From contig JAEWPN010000121.1 in the NCBI GenBank assembly GCA_023399455.1, forward strand, positions 1 to 10,206: a stretch of 10,206 nt of DNA, read 5' to 3'. The translations under genes and the position numbers were made by a program. Of the stretch, positions 1-6,197 are shown piece by piece; within the stretch, counting starts at the first letter, position 1; every line of letters begins with the position of its first letter. This DNA comes from Bacillota bacterium. Its GTDB lineage: Bacteria; Bacillota; Clostridia; Lachnospirales; Lachnospiraceae. The notes under the pieces were generated by a model. The model searched no databases and was not told the origin of the DNA. It saw only the letters and a program-made list of their open reading frames with translations.

Positions 1-48
1 ATTATAAATTTTGTTTAAAGCGCAAAGCCGACAGATTTTGAAAGGGTC

Positions 49-1641
49 ATGGTTATCGCTATGAAAAAAATCACGAAATATTATAAAAGATTACAAATAC
101 GTTCCATTAAAATAGCTGTGTTGGCTGTTATTGCCAGCATATTTTTTATGCCTTCCTATACTAAAATCGAAAGTACGGGAGATAATATGTTTACGGTGTT
201 TTTAAACGGAACGGATGTAGGAAAAGTCGGCGACACCGTGGTTGCGGAGGAAGCTTTGAAGGAGGCGAGAAAGGCGCTTGCAGGCGACGGCGAAGAACTG
301 CTTTTAATCGACAGCGATCTGGAACTTAAGGGAGAAGAGGTGTTCTGGGGGCATATCGACGATAAGTCCGTCATTGCCCAGAATATGGAGAATGTTCTGG
401 AAAACAATATTAAAAAAACGCTGCACCGTTCCTATACGGTAAAGATAAACGAATATACTGTTAACCTTGCCAGCAAAGAAGAAGTCCTGCAGCTATTGCA
501 GGCTTCTATCGATAAATATGATCCTGAGGATCAGTACTATGTGGATCTCATACTGGATTGTTCGAGGGAATTGAATGTTTTGACAACCAGTGTGGTTTCC
601 AGAGCGCAACAGCAGGAGGAAAAGGCAGAGCAGGAGGTACTGGCCTGCGTTGGAATTTATGAGAGGCTGAATGAAATTTTCGATGCCGTAGAACCGGCGG
701 GGGAGAAGGATTTCTCCGACTATGAGCTGGGACTTAAGTCGTTAGAGTTCGCAGATTCGGTGGAGGTAGTGGAGTCCTATCTTTCAGAGGATGAATTGAT
801 GCCCCTTGGTGAAGCTATTGAGGAGGTTACCAAGGAACAGGAGAAGAATCAGATATATGAAGTAGTATCGGGAGACACCTTGTCGAAAATCGCGTCGGAA
901 AATAATCTGACCATAGAGAAGCTTATCGAGATGAATGATACGATCGAAAGCGAGACCTCCACCATCCGCGTGGGAGATGAAATCATTGTAACGGTGCCGG
1001 AGCCGGAATTGTCCGTAGAGCGGCAGGAGGAGGTATATTATGAAGAGGATTATGAAGCTGAGGTAGTCTATGTGGACAACGACGACTGGTATACTACGGA
1101 AAGCGTAACCAGACAGGAACCGTCGGCAGGACACCGAAAAGTAGTGGCGATTGTTTCCTACAGAAATAATGCGGAGCTGTCCAGGGAGATTGTAAAAGAA
1201 GAGGTTACCTATCAAGCGGTGCCCAAAATCGTGGAACGGGGAACGAAGATACCTCCTACTTACATCAAACCGATTTCCGGCGGACGTCTTTCCTCGGGCT
1301 TTGGAGCCAGAAGCAGGCCGACCAAGGGAGCAAGCACCTTCCATAAGGGGATAGACTGGGCGACTCCGGTGGGAACTGCAGTTATGGCCTCCTCGGCAGG
1401 AACTGTTGCGAAGGCCGGGTGGGGAAGCGGCTACGGGTATGTGGTATATATTAATCATGCTGACGGAAGACAGACGAGATATGGACATTTGAGCAAGGTT
1501 CTCGTTTCTGTAGGACAGACGGTATCGCAGGGACAGAAGATTGCCCTCAGCGGAAATACAGGCGTCAGCTCAGGGCCTCATGTTCATTTTGAGATACTGA
1601 TTGGAGGCAGTCAGGTGAACCCTTTAAAATATCTGAATTAA
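49..1641 (+). CDS. Membrane-anchored LysM-G5-M23 peptidoglycan endopeptidase
   Basis: Predicted zinc metallopeptidase that cuts peptide bridges of peptidoglycan outside the membrane, for wall growth or remodelling. A basic N-terminus precedes one hydrophobic segment (about residues 20-35), read as a signal anchor or uncleaved signal. Residues 45-265 are an acidic, helix-rich region I do not recognise. A LysM peptidoglycan-binding domain follows (about 269-316, with VSGDTL), then a G5 domain (about 318-402, ending ERGTK), then a complete M23 domain (about 405-528). The M23 zinc ligands are visible as H432, D436 and H513, with catalytic histidines H480 and H511, so it should be active. The start is uncertain. 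The AAAGGG at 41-46 lies 2 nt from the ATG at 49 and 14 nt from an in-frame ATG at 61, neither ideal. The next gene, murA, is also a wall gene but has its own promoter. The cleavage specificity cannot be read from sequence. Confidence 0.93.
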   Translation: MVIAMKKITKYYKRLQIRSIKIAVLAVIASIFFMPSYTKIESTGDNMFTVFLNGTDVGKVGDTVVAEEALKEARKALAGDGEELLLIDSDLELKGEEVFWGHIDDKSVIAQNMENVLENNIKKTLHRSYTVKINEYTVNLASKEEVLQLLQASIDKYDPEDQYYVDLILDCSRELNVLTTSVVSRAQQQEEKAEQEVLACVGIYERLNEIFDAVEPAGEKDFSDYELGLKSLEFADSVEVVESYLSEDELMPLGEAIEEVTKEQEKNQIYEVVSGDTLSKIASENNLTIEKLIEMNDTIESETSTIRVGDEIIVTVPEPELSVERQEEVYYEEDYEAEVVYVDNDDWYTTESVTRQEPSAGHRKVVAIVSYRNNAELSREIVKEEVTYQAVPKIVERGTKIPPTYIKPISGGRLSSGFGARSRPTKGASTFHKGIDWATPVGTAVMASSAGTVAKAGWGSGYGYVVYINHADGRQTRYGHLSKVLVSVGQTVSQGQKIALSGNTGVSSGPHVHFEILIGGSQVNPLKYLN

Positions 1642-1677
1642 AAATTTTATGCTGAAATTTCAGGATGAAATGCACCA

Positions 1678-1705
1678 TTTACAAATGTTCAATTTATGGT
1701 ATAAT
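1678..1705 (+). promoter_or_regulatory. Sigma-A promoter of murA (extended -10)
   Basis: TTTACA at 1678-1683 and a perfect TATAAT at 1700-1705 are separated by 16 bp, with an extended -10 TG at 1697-1698. The start of transcription would be near 1712, giving a leader of about 85 nt before murA. No convincing terminator lies between the preceding stop codon (1641) and this promoter, so some readthrough from the peptidase gene is possible. The murA ribosome binding site is AGAGGG at 1785-1790, 6 nt before the ATG. Confidence 0.8.
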
Positions 1706-1796
1706 CATAAAGATAAGATTGATGGTTAAATTTTGCTGACCGGAGCGGGGGCGGCGAGGTTATAAATAGAAATAGGGATTAGATAGAGGGTACACC

Positions 1797-3089
1797 ATGG
1801 AACAATACGCAATAAAGGGTGGAAATCCGTTAGTTGGCGAAGTAGAAATAGGCGGTGCGAAGAATGCGGCGCTTGCTATTTTGGCGGCAGCTATTATGAC
1901 GGATGAGACTGTAGTAATAGAAAATGTGCCTGACGTTCGCGATACGAATGTGCTGATTCAGGCGATGGAAAGTATCGGCGTCATTATAAACAGAATAGAC
2001 AGACATACGGTAAAAATAAATGCATCCCACATTCACAATCTTGTTATCGAGGATGATTTTATTAAAAAAATCAGGGCTTCCTATTATTTGCTGGGAGCCT
2101 TACTTGGAAAATATAAAAAGGCAGAGGTGGCGCTGCCGGGAGGCTGCAATATCGGTTTAAGGCCGATAGACCAGCATATCAAAGGGTTCCGCGCTTTGGG
2201 AGCCGATGTCCGGATTGAGCACGGCCTTATTATTACCGATGCGGAAGAGCTTCGTGGAAGCAACATTTATTTGGATGTGGTTTCGGTGGGCGCTACGATT
2301 AACGTCATGATGGCGGCTGTTATGGCTGAAGGAAAGACGACGATTGAGAATGCTGCGAAGGAACCGCATGTGGTCGACTTGGCGAACTTTTTGAATAGTA
2401 TGGGAGCTGACGTCAAGGGTGCCGGTACCGATGTGATACGAATTAAAGGAGTTCCCAAGCTCCATGGCAGTGAATATACGATTATTCCGGATCAGATAGA
2501 GGCAGGAACGTTTATGTTCGCGGCGGCGGTTACCAGGGGGGATGTTACCGTGAAGAACGTCATCCCGAAGCATTTGGAATCTATCAGTTCCAAGCTGCTG
2601 GAAATCGGCTGTGAGGTGGAGGAATCGGACGATGCGGTGCGCGTAGTATCTGCAAAGGCATTGACCCATACTCATGTGAAGACCCTTCCTTACCCCGGAT
2701 TTCCTACCGATATGCAGCCGCAGATTGTGGTTGCCCTCGGGCTTTCCGCAGGAACGAGCATCGTAACGGAGAGTATATTTGAAAACCGTTTTAAATATGT
2801 GGACGAGCTTACCAGGATGGGAGCAAGTATCAAGGTGGAAGGTAATACTGCAATTATCGATGGCGTAGAGCGTTACACAGGAGCGAGCATCTCTGCTCCG
2901 GATCTTCGTGCGGGTGCGTCGCTTGTGCTGGCAGGGCTTGCGGCGGAAGGAATCACCGTTGTGGACGATATCAGATTTATTGAGCGGGGATATGAGGATT
3001 TTCATTTGAAGCTCAAGGCTCTGGGGGCGCAGATTGACAGGGTGAATACGGACCGCGAGCTGCAGAAGTTTAAATTGAAGGTAGGTTAA
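1797..3089 (+). CDS. murA: UDP-N-acetylglucosamine 1-carboxyvinyltransferase MurA
   Basis: Cytosolic enzyme that transfers enolpyruvate from phosphoenolpyruvate to UDP-N-acetylglucosamine, the first committed step of peptidoglycan synthesis. The 430-residue product spans the whole family length (E. coli MurA is 419 residues). Visible landmarks are K22-N23 in GGAKNAA near the N-terminus, the PEP-binding loop LPGGCNIG with the reactive cysteine C117 (C115 in E. coli), D305 in FPTDMQPQ, and the ERGYED motif near the C-terminus that holds the conserved arginine. The retained cysteine predicts ordinary fosfomycin sensitivity at the target. The ATG at 1797 is supported by AGAGGG six bases upstream and by the alignment of GGAKN. 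Many Firmicutes carry two MurA paralogues, and this window does not show which one this is. The gene is monocistronic: it has its own promoter and ends in a hairpin terminator at 3116-3153. Confidence 0.97.
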   Translation: MEQYAIKGGNPLVGEVEIGGAKNAALAILAAAIMTDETVVIENVPDVRDTNVLIQAMESIGVIINRIDRHTVKINASHIHNLVIEDDFIKKIRASYYLLGALLGKYKKAEVALPGGCNIGLRPIDQHIKGFRALGADVRIEHGLIITDAEELRGSNIYLDVVSVGATINVMMAAVMAEGKTTIENAAKEPHVVDLANFLNSMGADVKGAGTDVIRIKGVPKLHGSEYTIIPDQIEAGTFMFAAAVTRGDVTVKNVIPKHLESISSKLLEIGCEVEESDDAVRVVSAKALTHTHVKTLPYPGFPTDMQPQIVVALGLSAGTSIVTESIFENRFKYVDELTRMGASIKVEGNTAIIDGVERYTGASISAPDLRAGASLVLAGLAAEGITVVDDIRFIERGYEDFHLKLKALGAQIDRVNTDRELQKFKLKVG

Positions 3090-3115
3090 GACCATTTGGC
3101 AGATGGGAACAATAG

Positions 3116-3153
3116 AAAAGACACATGAGGCAGAAATGCTTCTGTGTCTTTTT
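3116..3153. terminator. Bidirectional intrinsic terminator between murA and the HD-GYP gene
   Basis: AAAAGACACA (3116-3125) pairs with TGTGTCTTTT (3143-3152). After one bulged T at 3126, GAGGCA (3127-3132) pairs with TGCTTC (3137-3142) around a GAAA tetraloop. Read rightwards the stem ends in five Ts (3149-3153). Read leftwards it ends in TTTTC, the complement of the A-run at 3116-3119. It can therefore serve both convergent genes, whose stop codons lie at 3087-3089 and 3173-3175. Confidence 0.88.
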
Positions 3154-3172
3154 AAGTGCGTGTATTTATCTC

Positions 3173-4249
3173 CTATAATATTGCATCGATAAACAGATGC
3201 GGTTCCTGCGAAAGGTTAATATATTTTTCTCCGACCTTAATGGTAGGTTTGGATAGTTTATGGGGATTGATATATACAATTTTTCCCACTTCCCCATTGG
3301 TCAGGCGGACGTCGTGCAAAAGATAGGTATCCACGATATTTTCGAGGAAAGTAAGGATGTATTTCGAATCGTACTTTTGAAAACCTTCATTTTCGAAGGT
3401 CTCGATTACCTTGAAGGGACACAGCGGACCGCGGTAAACACGTGCACTTGTCATAGCGTCGTATACGTCGGCTATGGCTACTATTTTAGCGTAAGGGTCG
3501 ATGCTGCCGGATGTGAGTCCCAAGGGATAGCCGGAACCGTCGCAGCGCTCGTGATGCATCAGTGCAGCGTTCTTAATATGAATGCTCAGCGGATAATTTT
3601 CCAGCATCTTGTAAGATTCTTTAGGATGTGTCTTAACCACGCTTAGCTCCCATGCCGTGAGCTTCCCGGGCTTCTTGAGAATTTTTTCGGGTACTTTGAT
3701 CTTGCCGATATCGTGTAAAAGACCGCTTAGCGTAGCGATGCGGATTTCTTCTTCGTCCATTCGCAGCCAATGGGCAAAAATGTTACAAATCAAGCCTACA
3801 TTCATGCAGTGCACATAGGTTACGTCATCCAGCTGGCGCATGCTGTGAAGCATATCGAATACGTTGACATATTTATTCTCGGAAGAAAGCAAAGACAAAG
3901 CATGTTCGATTAACTGGTCTGCATCCAGTTCACCGTTATCTCCTACAAAATTATCTATGACACCCTTGAAATGATCCGTTTCCCTGGAGAAGTCCTCTTG
4001 AAAACGCTGGAATTCAGGAGACTGCTTCAGGCGCTCCGAATATGAGGTGTCCTCCTCGATCTGAGTCTCTGGGGTCTCCACGACCTTGTCCTCAATTCTT
4101 ACATTGATGATGGAATAAAACTCCAGTTTGGTAATCGCTTTATCTGTCAGAATCAGCCCTCTTGGCAGAATTAAGTGATTGTTGTAGTTATAAACATCCT
4201 CCGCCGTTACCATACCCGGTATCAGCCCCGATGTGTTTACTCTCCTCAT
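3173..4249 (-). CDS. HD-GYP domain protein, probable cyclic di-GMP phosphodiesterase
   Basis: Predicted cytosolic phosphodiesterase that hydrolyses the second messenger cyclic di-GMP. The HD-GYP core spans about residues 125-300 of 358, with HDIGK at 179-183, HHE at 232-234 and DGSGYP at 237-242, so the metal ligands and the GYP signature look intact. No membrane segment is evident. The N-terminus (about 1-55, with LIPGM and LPRG) is a small domain often found before clostridial HD-GYP domains. Residues 60-125 are charged and helical. A short beta-rich tail begins near 312 (VRLTNGEVG). The ATG at 4249 is chosen because GGAGGG sits 6 nt before it; an upstream in-frame TTG at 4270 would extend the protein by seven residues but lacks such a site. 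The gene is driven by a perfect consensus promoter (4317-4345) back to back with the metK promoter. No sensor or GGDEF partner is present. Some HD-GYP proteins prefer other cyclic dinucleotides, so the exact substrate is inferred. Confidence 0.92.
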   Translation of the reverse strand: MRRVNTSGLIPGMVTAEDVYNYNNHLILPRGLILTDKAITKLEFYSIINVRIEDKVVETPETQIEEDTSYSERLKQSPEFQRFQEDFSRETDHFKGVIDNFVGDNGELDADQLIEHALSLLSSENKYVNVFDMLHSMRQLDDVTYVHCMNVGLICNIFAHWLRMDEEEIRIATLSGLLHDIGKIKVPEKILKKPGKLTAWELSVVKTHPKESYKMLENYPLSIHIKNAALMHHERCDGSGYPLGLTSGSIDPYAKIVAIADVYDAMTSARVYRGPLCPFKVIETFENEGFQKYDSKYILTFLENIVDTYLLHDVRLTNGEVGKIVYINPHKLSKPTIKVGEKYINLSQEPHLFIDAIL

Positions 4250-4316
4250 GTTTCTCCCTCCGAAATACAATATTTACCCCGTTAACATTTGTTACAATAT
4301 AGCGAATGTTATAAAA

Positions 4317-4345
4317 ATTATAGGAGTTTTGGCGAATATTGTCAA
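4317..4345 (-). promoter_or_regulatory. Consensus sigma-A promoter of the HD-GYP gene
   Basis: On the minus strand TTGACA (4345-4340) and TATAAT (4322-4317) are separated by exactly 17 bp, a perfect match to the sigma-A consensus. Transcription would begin near 4310, about 60 nt before the ATG at 4249. The first transcribed bases include one arm of an inverted repeat (TAACATT 4283-4289, AATGTTA 4305-4311), which could form a 5' hairpin or bind a repressor. Confidence 0.82.
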
Positions 4346-4354
4346 TAAAATACA

Positions 4355-4383
4355 TTGACAAAATAGCAAAACTATTGTATTTT
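4355..4383 (+). promoter_or_regulatory. Promoter of the SAM riboswitch-metK transcript
   Basis: TTGACA (4355-4360) is followed after 17 bp by TATTTT (4378-4383). The -35 box is perfect and the -10 box matches 4 of 6 positions. Transcription would begin near 4390, about 29 nt before the riboswitch P1 stem, which fits an S-box leader. The -35 box lies only 9 bp from the opposing -35 box of the HD-GYP gene. Confidence 0.65.
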
Positions 4384-4418
4384 AAAAAAAGATATGAAAA
4401 TTCCATATTGTAAAAAAT

Positions 4419-4535
4419 CTCTTATTCAGAGTGGTGGAGGTACATAGGACCTATGAAGCCACGGCAACCCCTAGCGAGGAAGGTGCCTACCTGAGCGAGT
4501 AATCTGTCATAATACGGCAGTTCGAACGATAAGAG
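4419..4535 (+). promoter_or_regulatory. SAM-I (S-box) riboswitch aptamer
   Basis: This leader RNA binds S-adenosylmethionine and lowers metK expression when SAM is plentiful. P1 is CTCTTAT (4419-4425) paired with ATAAGAG (4529-4535). The P2 base is GTGG (4431-4434) with CCAC (4459-4462), enclosing the kink-turn signature GGAGG...CTATGAA. The conserved GGCAACC follows P2, and AAGGTGCC closes P3. P4 is CTGTC (4504-4508) with GGCAG (4516-4520). The match to known S-box leaders and the position before metK make this secure. Confidence 0.95.
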
Positions 4536-4556
4536 GATTTGATTATCGATTATCGA

Positions 4557-4583
4557 GTCCGCTTCTTGTAAGCGGACATTTTT
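4557..4583 (+). terminator. Riboswitch-controlled intrinsic terminator before metK
   Basis: GTCCGCTT (4557-4564) pairs with AAGCGGAC (4570-4577) around loop CTTGT, followed by ATTTTT (4578-4583). A competing antiterminator can be drawn: ATAAGAGG (4529-4536), the 3' side of P1, pairs with CTTCTTGT (4562-4569), which takes in part of the terminator 5' arm and its loop (8 pairs, two of them G-U). SAM binding would hold P1 together and leave the terminator free to form, the usual S-box off-switch. Confidence 0.88.
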
Positions 4584-4653
4584 ATATTATTGATATTTTT
4601 TCTCATAATATAAACGATGCACAACACAATCCACATTATAAGGAGGAATCGGA

Positions 4654-5874
4654 ATGGAAAAATTTTTATTTACTTCGGAATCAGTTACAGAGGGACATCC
4701 TGACAAAGTCTGCGATGCCATTTCTGATGCGGTACTCGACTCACTGATGGAAAAGGATCCTATGAGCCGTGTTGCCTGTGAAGTAGCGACCTGTACAGGC
4801 TTTGTACTGGTAACAGGAGAAATTACTACGAACGCTTACGTAGATATACAGAAAATAGCTCGTGAAACGATTAAGGAAATCGGTTATACGAAATCTGAAT
4901 ATGGTTTCGACGGCAATACCTGTGCGGTACTGGTAGCTATCGATGAGCAGTCCTCTGATATCGCAATGGGCGTGGACAAGGCACTTGAAGCGAAGCAGCA
5001 GGAAGCGGCTGAAAACAAGATGACCGATGCACAGATCGAAGCCATCGGTGCCGGCGATCAGGGTATGATGTTCGGTTATGCAACGAACGAAACAGAGGAA
5101 TATATGCCTTATTCTATCTCCCTCGCTCACAAGCTGGCACTTCAGCTTACCAAGGTGCGAAAGGATGGAACCTTAAAATATTTAAGGCCTGACGGAAAGA
5201 GTCAGGTTTCCGTAGAATATGACAAAGACGGAAAGCCTCTGCGCCTGGAGGCCGTGGTACTTTCCACACAGCACGATGAAGAAGTGACTCAGGAGCAGAT
5301 TCATGAAGATATCAAGAAATATGTATTCGATGTAATACTCCCGAAGGAATTGATCGATGCGGATACGAAATTCTTTATCAATCCCACCGGCCGTTTCGTT
5401 ATCGGCGGACCTCACGGAGACGCGGGGCTTACGGGACGTAAAATCATCGTCGATACTTACGGCGGTTATGCCCGTCATGGCGGCGGCGCATTCTCCGGCA
5501 AAGACTGCACTAAGGTAGACCGCTCCGCAGCTTACGCGGCCCGCTATGTAGCGAAAAACATCGTGGCAGCCGGCATCTCCGAAAAGTGCGAGATTCAGCT
5601 TTCCTATGCCATCGGCGTAGCACAGCCTACCTCCATCATGGTAGACACCTTCGGAACAGGGAAAATCGAAGATGAAAAGCTGATAGAAATCATCCGTGAG
5701 AACTTCGATCTTCGCCCGGCAGGTATCATCAAAATGTTGGACCTTCGCCGCCCAATCTACAAGCAGACAGCCGCTTACGGACATTTCGGCCGAAACGACT
5801 TGGATTTGCCCTGGGAGAAATTGGACAAGGTGGAGGTCCTCAGAAAATATTTATATTGTAATGAGAGAGCTTAA
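4654..5874 (+). CDS. metK: S-adenosylmethionine synthetase MetK
   Basis: Cytosolic methionine adenosyltransferase that makes SAM from methionine and ATP, with release of phosphate and pyrophosphate. SAM supplies methyl groups, polyamine synthesis and radical-SAM enzymes. The 406-residue product covers the complete family fold (E. coli MetK is 384 residues). Signatures are TEGHPDK (residues 12-18, including the active-site histidine H15), GAGDQG (132-137) and the loop GGGAFSGKD (276-284). The ATG at 4654 follows AGGAGG (4641-4646) with 7 nt spacing. The gene sits behind a SAM-I riboswitch with a terminator, so its own product is expected to repress it. It appears to be transcribed alone: a long hairpin follows at 5931-5970, and the mannanase gene beyond has its own promoter. 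Confidence 0.98.
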   Translation: MEKFLFTSESVTEGHPDKVCDAISDAVLDSLMEKDPMSRVACEVATCTGFVLVTGEITTNAYVDIQKIARETIKEIGYTKSEYGFDGNTCAVLVAIDEQSSDIAMGVDKALEAKQQEAAENKMTDAQIEAIGAGDQGMMFGYATNETEEYMPYSISLAHKLALQLTKVRKDGTLKYLRPDGKSQVSVEYDKDGKPLRLEAVVLSTQHDEEVTQEQIHEDIKKYVFDVILPKELIDADTKFFINPTGRFVIGGPHGDAGLTGRKIIVDTYGGYARHGGGAFSGKDCTKVDRSAAYAARYVAKNIVAAGISEKCEIQLSYAIGVAQPTSIMVDTFGTGKIEDEKLIEIIRENFDLRPAGIIKMLDLRRPIYKQTAAYGHFGRNDLDLPWEKLDKVEVLRKYLYCNERA

Positions 5875-5930
5875 GTAAATACTACGAGATAGAAACAATG
5901 TGTATATAAAAAGTTACGCCTGTTTTATAT

Positions 5931-5973
5931 TGTGCCAGTATGGAAACCCTAACGTTTCCGTATTGGCACATTT
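5931..5973 (+). terminator. Long hairpin after metK, probable terminator, related to the hairpin at 9950
   Basis: A continuous 17-pair stem (5931-5947 with 5954-5970, a few G-U pairs) closes a 6-nt loop and starts 56 bp after the metK stop. Only TTT follows before ACG, so as an intrinsic terminator it is weak. Its left arm TGTGCCAGTATGGAAAC matches the left arm of the hairpin after the mannanase gene at 15 of 17 positions. The remainder of the 323-bp gap 5875-6197 is very AT-rich and holds only the promoter and inverted repeat listed separately; I see no gene in it. Confidence 0.65.
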
Positions 5974-6091
5974 ACGTTCATGAAAAAAAGAATAAAAATA
6001 TAATAATTATTACTTTATAAAATAGTATTAAAGATTAAAATAAAGTAAAAATATACATATTTTAAGTGAAAAGTTCGTTAATAACTCTCTA

Positions 6092-6120
6092 TTTTCACAA
6101 AAATGAAAGTATGATACAAT
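6092..6120 (+). promoter_or_regulatory. Promoter of the GH26 mannanase gene (extended -10)
   Basis: TACAAT at 6115-6120 is preceded by the extended -10 TGA (6112-6114). The -35 region is weaker: TTTTCA (6092-6097) gives a 17-bp spacer and TTCACA (6094-6099) a 15-bp spacer. Transcription would begin near 6127, leaving a leader of about 70 nt before the ATG at 6198. The weak -35 box suggests dependence on an activator or modest basal expression, but this is inference. Confidence 0.6.
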
Positions 6121-6133
6121 GAATGCAAAATAA

Positions 6134-6163
6134 AGCTAAACTAAAAAAATAAGAAATTTAGCT
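6134..6163 (+). repeat. Inverted repeat in the mannanase leader
   Basis: AGCTAAA (6134-6140) and TTTAGCT (6157-6163) are exact inverted copies separated by 16 bp, just downstream of the inferred transcription start. They could be a repressor operator or a weak stem in the 5' leader. A wider exact pair, CAATGAAT (6117-6124, overlapping the -10 box) and ATTCATTG (6175-6182, next to the ribosome binding site), encloses it. In DNA this AT-rich some such repeats arise by chance. Confidence 0.35.
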
Positions 6164-6197
6164 AAAATTAGTCTATTCATTGTGGAGGAGGAGAGCG

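Noticed and set aside
3..8. TATAAA at the left edge as a -10 box for the M23 gene
   Set aside because: Any -35 box would lie outside the window and the sequence is generally AT-rich, so it cannot be supported.
784..1488. Long open frame on the minus strand inside the M23 gene (234 codons)
   Set aside because: It is antisense to clearly conserved LysM, G5 and M23 coding sequence, lacks a recognisable domain, and has no convincing ribosome binding site.
1642..1680. Possible terminator between the M23 gene and murA
   Set aside because: Only short overlapping AAATTT-type symmetry is present, without a stable GC-containing stem and T-run.
1722..1739. Five-codon open frame in the murA leader
   Set aside because: It lacks a clear ribosome binding site and a codon pattern suggesting attenuation, so chance is sufficient.
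2157..3095. Open frame of 312 codons on the minus strand opposite murA
   Set aside because: It mirrors the murA reading frame, its product has no family features, and murA on the plus strand is certain.
5182..5784. Minus-strand open frame opposite metK
   Set aside because: A shadow frame of a conserved gene; the product shows no recognisable motif.
6001..6063. AT palindromes TAATAATTATTA (6001-6012) and AAAATAT-AC-ATATTTT (6048-6063)
   Set aside because: Such palindromes are expected by chance in a stretch this rich in A and T, and neither is placed at a promoter element.
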